In this document: piece after piece, positions 9,099-16,618 of the stretch
How the letters are laid out: every line of letters starts with the position of its first letter
How positions within the stretch are numbered: the stretch's first letter is position 1
Source of the DNA: Deltaproteobacteria bacterium
GTDB taxonomy: Bacteria > Desulfobacterota > GWC2-55-46
Direction: 5' to 3'
NCBI GenBank assembly: GCA_015075075.1
Contig: JABTVA010000013.1
Coordinates: 1-64,000 of the forward strand
Length of the DNA: 64,000 nt
Translations under genes and position numbers: made by a program
Notes under the pieces: generated by a model
Seen by the model: the letters and a program-made list of their open reading frames with translations, nothing else
Told to the model about the DNA's origin: nothing
The model's database searches: none

Positions 9099-10289
9099 TT
9101 ACCCCAATTTTTCCAGCGCCGCCGCCTTTGCGGAATCCATTACCACTTTAAGCGCCACGCCCTTCTTCTCAGATAGCTTGCGGCAGTCCTCGTACTCGGG
9201 CTGCGCGTTCACGGCCCTGCCTGAAAGGTACGAGGCCTTGACGCTTACGGTGCCAAAAGGGGTCCTGACCTTGAGGACCTTCCTTTCAAGGCAGTGCCTC
9301 TCCACCGGATAGGACCTTACCCCTATGGAGGTGGACTCCCTGAATATCATCTCCATGAGCCGCGCCCGGTCCTCTTCTTTTGCAAGGACCGTGAGGAGGA
9401 CGCCTGGCCTGGACTTTTTCATCTGGACAGCCGTATGGAATGCGTCGAGCGCGCCGGAACTGATAAGCTTCTCAATGAGATAGCCCGATAGCTCGGGGCT
9501 CATGTCGTCTATGTTCGTCTCAAGGACGTGTAGCCTCTCGCCTTCGGGCCCGTCCAGGGCGCCTTTAGAGCCGAGCACGGCCCTCACGATATTCGCCCGC
9601 TCCTTGACGTCCTTTTTCCCGGCCCCGTAGCCGACCCTCTCGACTGTCATGGCTGGCATGGGCCCGAATGAGGCGGCAGCCTTCATGATGGCCGCGCCCG
9701 TGGGTGTCGTAAGCTCGAACTCGATTGGCGAGGGCGCTACCGGAGCGCCCTTCAGTATCTCAAGCGTGGCAGGGGCGGGGATGGGGAGCTTCCCGTGCAT
9801 GGTATTTGTCCAGCCTGAGCCGAGCGGCAGGGGAGAGCAGATAACCCTCTCCGGCCCGATTGCCTCGAGCGCCACAGCCGCTCCGACGATGTCGATTATC
9901 GAGTCCATCGCGCCTATCTCGTGGAAATGGACCTCGTCCGCGCTTATGCCGTGGACCTTGCCCTCGGCCTCGGCGATTATCCTGAATATCTTGGTGCTCA
10001 GTTTTTTTACGTCTGGCGAGAGGGCGCTTCCGGAGATAATCCTTTTAATGTCCCTGAAGGTCCTGTGAAGGCTGCTCTCGTGTAGCTTCACCCTGAAAGA
10101 GGTGCAGGATATGGAATGGCGAAGCTCGCTAGCCACGGCCACGTCTATCCTGTCGACCTTGAGCTTGCGGAGCTCTTTCAGTATGAGCCCCTTGTCGACC
10201 CCGAGGTCGATGAGGGAGGCAAGGAACATGTCCCCGCTTATGCCCATTGGGCAGTCGAAGTAGAGAATCTTCACTAATTTATTTTTCAT
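9099..10289 (-). CDS. larC: Nickel pincer cofactor biosynthesis protein LarC
   Basis: CTP-dependent nickel insertase (cyclometallase) that finishes the nickel-pincer nucleotide cofactor of lactate racemase and other LarA-type enzymes. The family is clear from ILYFDCPMGISGDM at the N-terminus, DEVHFHEIGAMDSIIDI near residue 120 and ETNIDDMSPE in the C-terminal half. The coordinates start at an ATG that overlaps the stop of the upstream AT-rich ORF. The ancestral start is probably the GTG at 10274 (residue 6), where GC content and LarC homology both begin. larB lies just upstream, separated only by that foreign ORF. larE and larA are not in the window, so the enzyme served is unknown. Confidence 0.93.
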   Translation of the reverse strand: MKNKLVKILYFDCPMGISGDMFLASLIDLGVDKGLILKELRKLKVDRIDVAVASELRHSISCTSFRVKLHESSLHRTFRDIKRIISGSALSPDVKKLSTKIFRIIAEAEGKVHGISADEVHFHEIGAMDSIIDIVGAAVALEAIGPERVICSPLPLGSGWTNTMHGKLPIPAPATLEILKGAPVAPSPIEFELTTPTGAAIMKAAASFGPMPAMTVERVGYGAGKKDVKERANIVRAVLGSKGALDGPEGERLHVLETNIDDMSPELSGYLIEKLISSGALDAFHTAVQMKKSRPGVLLTVLAKEEDRARLMEMIFRESTSIGVRSYPVERHCLERKVLKVRTPFGTVSVKASYLSGRAVNAQPEYEDCRKLSEKKGVALKVVMDSAKAAALEKLG

Positions 10290-10743
10290 CAGGAATTGGT
10301 AATATTGAAGCTAAATCTTTTTCGATGTTGATTCCATATTTTACAGAGAGTTGGGCTATTTGGATGCCAAAAATGGCTCTAAGCTCGCCTAAGGCTGCGA
10401 AGTAATCATAATTGTCATATCTGTGAAAGCTGTTGTTTTGAACTTTATCGAAAAATTTTCTACATGCGGCTCGCATTGCTTTCATGTGAGTATGCAGTTC
10501 TTGATCGCTATCAATTGATTCCAATAATTCGGTCAATTTGCGTCGAATTTCATGTATAGAGCTGTTAACATATGAAGGCATTTCGTAATCATAATCTTTG
10601 TATAGTGCTCGCCTATCTTCCAAAAAAGTTATAAGTTGTCTTGCGATATCTCTTTCTGACTTGGTAGGGTTCCATTGGATGCCAAAAACAGGGGTAGAGA
10701 TTCCTGTGATGTTTTTAAGGAGCCTCTTAAAGGGTATTTTCAT
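10279..10743 (-). CDS. Small AT-rich protein inserted between larB and larC (DUF6650-like)
   Basis: A 154-residue soluble protein, mainly helical, with the N-terminal signature ISTPVFGIQWNPTKSERDIA and an FLEDRRALY segment. This resembles a small uncharacterised family that I believe is DUF6650; I am not certain of the number. Its function is unknown. Base composition is much more AT-rich than the neighbours on both sides, and it falls exactly between larB (stop at 10751) and larC. Its last codons overlap larC by 11 bases, so it is now part of the operon. The sharp GC change at about 10275 and 10745 suggests recent acquisition. Confidence 0.75.
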   Translation of the reverse strand: MKIPFKRLLKNITGISTPVFGIQWNPTKSERDIARQLITFLEDRRALYKDYDYEMPSYVNSSIHEIRRKLTELLESIDSDQELHTHMKAMRAACRKFFDKVQNNSFHRYDNYDYFAALGELRAIFGIQIAQLSVKYGINIEKDLASILPIPDEK

Positions 10744-10750
10744 TTTAGCG

Positions 10751-11500
10751 CTATCCCCTGTTTATAAGGCTCGCCACATATGCCGCGCCGAAGCCGTTGT
10801 CAATGTTCACGACCGAGATCCCGGAGGCGCAGGAGTTGAGCATGGCCATGAGGGTGGTAATGCCCCCTAAGTTTGCGCCGTAGCCCACGCTCGTGGGCAC
10901 CGCTATTACGGGCCTTGAGACAAGGCCCGCGACCACGCTCGGGAGAGCACCTTCCATCCCGGCTACGACTATTATGACGTTAGCGTCCCAGAGCTCCTCT
11001 TTCCTGTGAAGGAGCCTGTGTATGCCCGCGACACCGACATCGTAAAGCCTTTTTACCAGGTTCCCCATGCACTCGGCAGTTACGGCCGCCTCTTCGGCGA
11101 CCGGCACGTCCGAGGTGCCGGCCGATATCACGAGCACCGTGCCCTTGCCGGATGGGGCTATTGCGTGCGACTTGACGAAGAAGGTGCGCGCGGTCTCGCT
11201 ATGCTCCGCCCTGGGGAAGGCCTTCTTAAGGGCCCTGCCGCTCTTGGCGTCGAGCCTGGTCACGAGGACGTTCTCCTTCCTCTTCAGCATGCTCGTTATA
11301 ATGGCCTTCATCTGGGCCACACTCTTTCCCTGGCCGAATATGACCTCAGGGAAACCCTGGCGTAGCGCCCTGTGCGTGTCGAGCGTTGCGAATTCGAGGT
11401 CCTCGAACGGGAGCCTCCTGAGCGCTTCGAGCGCGCCGTCAACGCTGGTTTTGCCGCCCTTCACGTCTTCAAGGAGCTTTTTCAGGATGTCCACGTTCAT
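10751..11500 (-). CDS. larB: Nickel pincer cofactor biosynthesis protein LarB
   Basis: LarB carboxylates the pyridinium ring of nicotinic acid adenine dinucleotide and cleaves it to start nickel-pincer cofactor synthesis. The C-terminal two thirds carry the AIR-carboxylase (PurE-like) fold with ISAGTSDVPVAEEA at about residue 126, GVAGIHRLL, VVAGMEGALPSVVAGL and PTSVGYGA. The length of 249 is normal. The ATG overlaps the cheA stop codon as ATGA, so it is translationally coupled to the chemotaxis operon, an unusual partner. larC follows after the inserted ORF. Confidence 0.95.
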   Translation of the reverse strand: MNVDILKKLLEDVKGGKTSVDGALEALRRLPFEDLEFATLDTHRALRQGFPEVIFGQGKSVAQMKAIITSMLKRKENVLVTRLDAKSGRALKKAFPRAEHSETARTFFVKSHAIAPSGKGTVLVISAGTSDVPVAEEAAVTAECMGNLVKRLYDVGVAGIHRLLHRKEELWDANVIIVVAGMEGALPSVVAGLVSRPVIAVPTSVGYGANLGGITTLMAMLNSCASGISVVNIDNGFGAAYVASLINRG

Positions 11501-13119
11501 ATCGCCCTCTCAAGCGACCTTGAGATCAGCTGCTGGACGTCAAGGAGGAAGACGGGGCTTCCGTCAACCATCATGGTCATGCCCGAGGCGCCCCAGAGCT
11601 TCGAGATGGGAGGGAGAAGGGGCTTCACGTACGCGTCAATCTCCGCGCCGAAGCCGTCCACCCTGAGCGCGGCAAGAGGGCTTTCTCCATTCTGCCCGAG
11701 GACAGGGCTCCCGTCTACCAGCACGAGCGTATGGCTCCGCCCATCCCGCTCCGGGAGCCCGAAAAGAGGGGCGAGAGAAACGATCGGGACGCTTGCCCCC
11801 TCGTAGCTGAAGACATCTTCTGCGCCCGTATCAGCCTCGATTACCTTCTCTATCCTGGATATCGGGATAAGGAAGCGCTCCGGGCCTATGCCCACGATGA
11901 GGGCCTTGGTTATTAGGGTGGTCCGCGGCAGCTCCAGGATGACCTTCGTGCCCCTGCCCTCTTCGGATTCGATATCGAGCGTGCCGCCGAGGCCCTCTAT
12001 GGCGTCCTTTACGACATCCATGCCCACGCCCCTGCCCGAGGTCTCCGAGACCTTTCCCGCGGTCGAGAGGCCCGGCAGGCAGACGAGCTTGAGGAGCTCC
12101 TTGTCGGGCATCGCGGCGGTCTTCTCAAGGGGGACCCCCCTTTCAGCGGCCTTTTTCCGGAGCGCCTCTTTCCGGATGCCCCTGCCGTCGTCCGATACCT
12201 CGATAACGGCCCTGTCCTTGCGGGCATGGGCCCGGACCCTTATGGAGCCGATGGAGAGCTTGCCGTTTGCTATGCGCTCGCTTGCGGGCTCTATGCCGTG
12301 GTCTATCGCGTTCCTTATGATATGCACGAGCGGAGAAGAGAGGCCTTCGAGTATGGCCCTGTCGAGGCTTATGTCCATGCCCTCCGTGTAAAGGGAGACC
12401 TCCTTGCCCGAGCCGGCCGTAAGGTCCCTTATTATCCTGGGGATGCCGGCGGCAAGGTCCTCTATGGGGAGCATGCGCGCTGAAAGAATGCTGCCGTGGA
12501 GCGAGCCGACGGTCTTCCCGAGCATGTGGACCCCGTCCTTGAGCTCTATGGAGCGCGACTCAAGGGTAAGGGCCTTGAAGGAGGAGAGCACCATGAAGAG
12601 GTCGCCCACGGTGGCGAGCAGCTCGTCGAAGACCCTGCCCTCGACCCTCATGACATTCGAGAGCCTCAGGCCGCCAGCGTGCGCCGGCGGTATTCCGGGC
12701 AGGTTCGCGGCTGCAGGCCCCGGATGGGCCTGGGATGGCCCGGCCTTTGAAGCGGCAGTCAATTCGTCAATGAACGGGTCTATTGATATGTCAAGAGGTT
12801 CGTTATTTTCTACCTTCCCGACCAGTTCGCGTTTTACATCCAGGCATTTAAGGAGGGCCGAGGTCATGGCCTCCGTAAGGCCGAGCTTGCCTTCGCGGAG
12901 CTTGTCAAGCAGGTCCTCCTCGGCGTGCGCAAGCCTCATTATGGGCGTGTAACCCATGGACGCGGACATCCCCTTGATGGAATGGTAATGGCGGAAAAGG
13001 GAGTCGAGCGTTTCTTTCCCGGACGGGTCCCGTTCGAGCGAGAGGAGCCCCGACTCGATATCGGAGAGGTGGGCCTTTGCCTCCTGCAGGTATATGCCTT
13101 TGTATCTGGAGGTGTCCAT
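11497..13119 (-). CDS. cheA: Chemotaxis histidine kinase CheA
   Basis: Cytoplasmic kinase that autophosphorylates under receptor control and passes phosphate to CheY. Hpt (P1) domain at residues 1-105 with phospho-acceptor His46 in HSIKG; P3 dimerisation at about 160-220; HATPase (P4) at about 225-395 with DDGRGI and SETSGRGVGMDV; CheW-like P5 at about 400-530. At 540 residues it is shorter than enterobacterial CheA (about 650) because the CheY-binding P2 domain is missing, replaced by a short Pro/Ala linker near 128-150. Order on the minus strand is mcp, cheW, cheY, cheA, then larB. No cheR, cheB or flagellar gene is nearby. Confidence 0.93.
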   Translation of the reverse strand: MDTSRYKGIYLQEAKAHLSDIESGLLSLERDPSGKETLDSLFRHYHSIKGMSASMGYTPIMRLAHAEEDLLDKLREGKLGLTEAMTSALLKCLDVKRELVGKVENNEPLDISIDPFIDELTAASKAGPSQAHPGPAAANLPGIPPAHAGGLRLSNVMRVEGRVFDELLATVGDLFMVLSSFKALTLESRSIELKDGVHMLGKTVGSLHGSILSARMLPIEDLAAGIPRIIRDLTAGSGKEVSLYTEGMDISLDRAILEGLSSPLVHIIRNAIDHGIEPASERIANGKLSIGSIRVRAHARKDRAVIEVSDDGRGIRKEALRKKAAERGVPLEKTAAMPDKELLKLVCLPGLSTAGKVSETSGRGVGMDVVKDAIEGLGGTLDIESEEGRGTKVILELPRTTLITKALIVGIGPERFLIPISRIEKVIEADTGAEDVFSYEGASVPIVSLAPLFGLPERDGRSHTLVLVDGSPVLGQNGESPLAALRVDGFGAEIDAYVKPLLPPISKLWGASGMTMMVDGSPVFLLDVQQLISRSLERAI

Positions 13120-13221
13120 GCAAGTAAGTGCGGAGGCGCGCTCAGCGCTTCCTTCCCCGGGTTTATCGCAAGCTCTTAGGCTTGATGATTAACAGCAAGG
13201 AACCCGGCCAGCGGACGCCCC

Positions 13222-13581
13222 TTAGAGGGCTTTCAGGGCGGCCAGTACCTTTGATTCTGAAGGGGGTTTGATTATGTAGCCCGATGCGCCCGCCTTTACA
13301 GCCTCCTCCACAATCGGCTCGTAGCCGAGCGAGGTGCACATGACTATCTTTAACGGCAGGTTCAGGGCGGATATGGCCCTCGCGGCCTCGAGCCCGTTCT
13401 TGGCAGGCATGACGACATCGAGTATGACGAGGTCGGGCCTGAGCGTCATTGCGAGCTCTATCGCTTCAGCCCCGTTCGAGGCCTCGCCCACAACCTCGTA
13501 TCCGGCCCTTGACAGTATGTCCTTCAGGGCGGTCCTGAAGAACTCGGTGTCATCTGCTATGAGGACTCTCTTTGGCGGCAT
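13222..13581 (-). CDS. cheY: Single-domain response regulator, CheY type
   Basis: A 119-residue stand-alone receiver domain that would accept phosphate from the adjacent CheA. It has the acidic pair (ADD) near residue 9-11, the phospho-acceptor Asp in VILDVVMP at about residue 55, the conserved Thr in MCTS near 84 and the Lys in IIKPP near 105. Its start lies inside the end of cheW (32-base overlap), so expression is coupled. The output partner is not visible; without flagellar genes nearby it may serve type IV pili or another target. Confidence 0.9.
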   Translation of the reverse strand: MPPKRVLIADDTEFFRTALKDILSRAGYEVVGEASNGAEAIELAMTLRPDLVILDVVMPAKNGLEAARAISALNLPLKIVMCTSLGYEPIVEEAVKAGASGYIIKPPSESKVLAALKAL

Positions 13582-14014
13582 GGTCTTCAGCTGAAAGCAT
13601 CCTTAGCGTCTCGTCGTACAGGGCCGGCCAGTCGATAATGTCGATGGGGCCGGTCCCCGCGTGTATCCTTCCCGAGGTGTAGAGCCCCTTTTCGGTCGTT
13701 ACCTTGCCTTCGATATCCTCTTTCCATAGGAAGGAGACCCCGGAGCTGCCGACGTCGACCCCCAATATCCGTCCCTTGTCCTTGAGCACGATGACCTTGT
13801 GCGAGGAGGGGCGCCCGGACCCGAAATCGCCAAGCGCGGCCGGGAGGTCTATCACCGTGACGGGCTCGTTCCTGAAGGAGATTATGCCTGAAGCGAACCC
13901 CCTGCCGCCGGGCAGGAAAGGGAGCCTCTCTTTTTCCACCACCCCGGCGACCGCGCTCGTATCGACCGCGTACCTGCCGAGGTCCAGGTCTATTACCAGT
14001 TTGTCTCCGCTCAT
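13550..14014 (-). CDS. cheW: CheW-like chemotaxis coupling protein
   Basis: Adaptor that joins the receptor to CheA. The 154-residue CheW domain begins KLVIDLDLGRYAVDTSAV and includes the FASGIISFRNEPVTVIDL segment. It lies between mcp (190 bases upstream, separated by repeat B copy 1) and cheY (overlapping). The C-terminal tail after residue 140 is short and basic. The protein is divergent, so the name rests on the fold pattern plus the operon context. Confidence 0.85.
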   Translation of the reverse strand: MSGDKLVIDLDLGRYAVDTSAVAGVVEKERLPFLPGGRGFASGIISFRNEPVTVIDLPAALGDFGSGRPSSHKVIVLKDKGRILGVDVGSSGVSFLWKEDIEGKVTTEKGLYTSGRIHAGTGPIDIIDWPALYDETLRMLSAEDHAAKESPHSR

Positions 14015-14051
14015 GTCAGACCGCGAACCCGCCGGGTGCGAGCATACCTAC

Positions 14052-14205
14052 CAGGATCTTGAAAAAGTCCTTTCTGGACTTTTCAGCCACGGCCTGGCCG
14101 GAATGAATACGGCCAAGCCTTGCAAATTGCCCGACCTGGACAGTCTTCGCAATTCGGCAATCCATCCGTGGATTGCCTGGCGGGGTGTTTTTCAACACCC
14201 TGCTA
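14052..14205. repeat. Repeat family B, copy 1
   Basis: About 155 bases built from consecutive hairpins: AAAGTCC-TTTCT-GGACTTT, GGCCGGAATG facing CGGCCAAGCC, GGCAATCCA-TCCG-TGGATTGCC and GGGTGTT-TTTC-AACACCC. Copies lie at 46582 (inverted) and 55537. Its outer edge includes the stop codon (TAG) of the mcp gene, and it fills the mcp-cheW gap. Confidence 0.9.
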
Positions 14206-15525
14206 AAGGGTGAACCTGGCGACCACGGCCCGGAGGTCTTTTGAAAGCCCGGATAGTTTTTCCGACGCGGCAAGGGTCTCGCTTATGGCCGCCCCGTGCT
14301 TCTCGACGGCCGACTCGACCCGTTCGGTCGATGCGACGTTTTCGCGCGCTATCTTGGCCACCTGCTCTATTATTTCGACGGTCTTTTCCGCCTTTTCCTT
14401 CTGCTTCTGCGTAAGGCCCAGTATTACCGTGGCCTTCTCGGCCACTTCCGAGGAATAGTTGGTTATCTCGACGAGTATCTCGCGTATCTTCCGGAGGTCA
14501 TCCCTGCCGCCCTTCAGGTTCGCGGTCCCCTCGCTCGCCGAGGCCACGACCCGCTCGACTTCCATGCGGAGGTCCTTCACGATGGAAGAGACGTCTTCCA
14601 CGCTGTTATTCGTGTTGTCGGCGAACCTCCTGACCTCCTCGGCCACTATGGCGAAACCCCGGCCGTGCTCTCCGGCCTTTGACGCCTCTATCGTGGCGTT
14701 AAGCGCCAGGAGGTCGGTCTGCCTCGATATGTGCGTTATGACGTCGAGTATCCTGGGTATGTCGCCGAGCTTGTCCTTCAGGCGTATGGCCGCACCCTCG
14801 GTGTTCTCGATGCCCCTGAATATGGTCTCCATCTTCTCCATGGCCGAGGTGGCCGCGGTAGCGCCCCTCTGCACCATAGAGTTCACCCTCTGCGAGGCGT
14901 TAGCGCCCTCGGTAACGCGGTCGGCAACGTCGTCCGCGATCTCTGACATGGACTTTACGGTGTGGGAGGCGTCGCCTATGTGGTTGGCCTGCTCGAGCGC
15001 GCCGTTAAAGATGTCAGAGGCGCCGGATATGACGTCCTTCGAGGTCTCGTGACCCCTGGCCACGACCGACGAGAAAGATTCCTGCGCCTCGGACAGGTCC
15101 GAGGCGGTCGATTTTATCTGCGTAACGAGGGTTTTAAGGCTCTCGGACATGAGGGAGACCGCCTGCGAGAGCTCCGCTATCTCGTCCTTTATGAGCCGCG
15201 CCTCGCCTGAATCGAGCTCGCCCGAGCCTGTGAGGTCGCCCTTGCTTATCTTCCCCGCTATGGCGGCGATGCGGTTGAAGTCTCTCGTGAAATTGCGGGT
15301 AAATACGGAGCCCAGGACGAGCCCCGTGACGATGGCGACGAGGAAGCTCAGGGGCTGCTTCATCCATTCGGCTATTTCGAGCTTTTCGACGATGTCGGGC
15401 ACGAAAGCCGCTGCCGCGACCACCGCGATGAAGCCGAGTATGAACTTGTATCCTATAGGTATCCTTATGGCCAGAACCCGCCTTTCCCCGATTTCGGCGG
15501 TATTATATGTCTCTTTCAAATCCAT
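14203..15525 (-). CDS. Methyl-accepting chemotaxis protein without a sensor domain
   Basis: Membrane receptor for the adjacent CheW/CheA. Two hydrophobic segments (residues about 22-42 and 56-76) are separated by only a dozen residues, so there is almost no periplasmic domain. A HAMP-like region (about 77-130) and a long methyl-accepting coiled coil follow, with the hairpin tip near DLLALNATIEASKAGEHGRGFAIVAEEVRRFA. It presumably senses a membrane or cytoplasmic signal, or relies on partner proteins. I prefer ATG 15525 to the TTG at 15531. It is 69 bases from thiL and probably in the lon-thiL transcript. Confidence 0.88.
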   Translation of the reverse strand: MDLKETYNTAEIGERRVLAIRIPIGYKFILGFIAVVAAAAFVPDIVEKLEIAEWMKQPLSFLVAIVTGLVLGSVFTRNFTRDFNRIAAIAGKISKGDLTGSGELDSGEARLIKDEIAELSQAVSLMSESLKTLVTQIKSTASDLSEAQESFSSVVARGHETSKDVISGASDIFNGALEQANHIGDASHTVKSMSEIADDVADRVTEGANASQRVNSMVQRGATAATSAMEKMETIFRGIENTEGAAIRLKDKLGDIPRILDVITHISRQTDLLALNATIEASKAGEHGRGFAIVAEEVRRFADNTNNSVEDVSSIVKDLRMEVERVVASASEGTANLKGGRDDLRKIREILVEITNYSSEVAEKATVILGLTQKQKEKAEKTVEIIEQVAKIARENVASTERVESAVEKHGAAISETLAASEKLSGLSKDLRAVVARFTL

Positions 15526-15594
15526 TGTCAATCCGCAAGCGTTTCCCGGTATTTCGGACGTTAATGCCGTTTGCTTTAGCCCGCCGAGAGTCCT

Positions 15595-16611
15595 TCAGAA
15601 GTGCTCGAACCCTTCCCTTTCGAGAGCTACCGGGCTTCCGTCCTCGCCCAATACCGTAACGGCCCTTCCAGCCCTCTTTGACGGGACTATCTTTCCGATG
15701 GGCGTGAACGGGAGCGAAAGCCTCCTGGAGAGACTGGAAAGCCTTTTAAGGTTACTTTCAGGGGAGGTGAAGAGGAGCTCGTAATCCTCTCCGCCCGTAA
15801 GGGCGAACTCGAACATGCGCTTCCGCCCCGCCTGTCTGCCGAATCTCTGAAGCTCTTTCGATAACGGTAGAGAGCTCATGTTGACGACCGCGGCCCGGCC
15901 GCTCTCGATGCAGAGCCTTTTAAGGTCAAGGACGAGCCCGTCGCTTAAATCCATCATCGCGGTTGCAAGGCCGGAGGCCGCAAGCGCCCTTCCGGCCGGA
16001 AGGCGCGGCTCGGGGTCGAGGTGCCTGGCCACGGATTCCCTGTAAGGCCCCCTTGCAGCCGCCTTCCCGCGCTCTTCGAGCGCACGGAGGCCGAGCGCCG
16101 AAGAGCCCGGCTCGCCTGTGACGAATATAAGGTCCCCGGCCCGCGCGCCCTTCCTGTATACGACCTCGCCGGCAGGCGCCTCTCCGAAGACGGTCGTCGA
16201 AACCGTTATCCCGTGCCTGGACCTTGCCGTGTTGCCGCCGACAAGCAGGCACTTGCCCTTCCTGCCCGCTTGAGCGAGGCCTTCATAGAGCCCGTCGACG
16301 AACCTCTTGTCAGTCTCCGGCGGGAGCGCAATGGATACGAGGAAGAAAAGGGGCTCTCCGCCCATTGCGGCTATGTCAGAGAGGGATATCGAGAGCGCCT
16401 TTCTGCCCAGGAGGCGGGGAGGGGTGTAGCTCTTCCTGAAATGGGTGTCCTCGATGAGTATGTCGGTCGTGGCAAGGAGGGCCCTGCCGCCGAGCTCCCT
16501 TATTACGCAGGCGTCGTCGCCTATGCCCTTGGCAAGGCGCGGGTGCCTGGCAACGAACCTCCTTGCAATGGCCGCTATGAGGGCGTCCTCGCCCCAGTCC
16601 TCAAGGCGCAT
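15595..16611 (-). CDS. thiL: Thiamine-monophosphate kinase
   Basis: ATP-dependent kinase that makes thiamine diphosphate from thiamine monophosphate, the last step of the pathway. PurM-like N-terminal domain with GIGDDACVI near residue 29 and the ATTDILIEDTHF segment near 52; VGGNTARS and MDLSDGLVLDL motifs follow; EDYELLF lies in the C-terminal half. The length of 338 is normal. It starts 7 bases after the lon stop codon, so lon and thiL form an operon. thiE is at 35367 in an unrelated operon. Confidence 0.95.
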   Translation of the reverse strand: MRLEDWGEDALIAAIARRFVARHPRLAKGIGDDACVIRELGGRALLATTDILIEDTHFRKSYTPPRLLGRKALSISLSDIAAMGGEPLFFLVSIALPPETDKRFVDGLYEGLAQAGRKGKCLLVGGNTARSRHGITVSTTVFGEAPAGEVVYRKGARAGDLIFVTGEPGSSALGLRALEERGKAAARGPYRESVARHLDPEPRLPAGRALAASGLATAMMDLSDGLVLDLKRLCIESGRAAVVNMSSLPLSKELQRFGRQAGRKRMFEFALTGGEDYELLFTSPESNLKRLSSLSRRLSLPFTPIGKIVPSKRAGRAVTVLGEDGSPVALEREGFEHF

Positions 16612-16618
16612 CCGGCTT

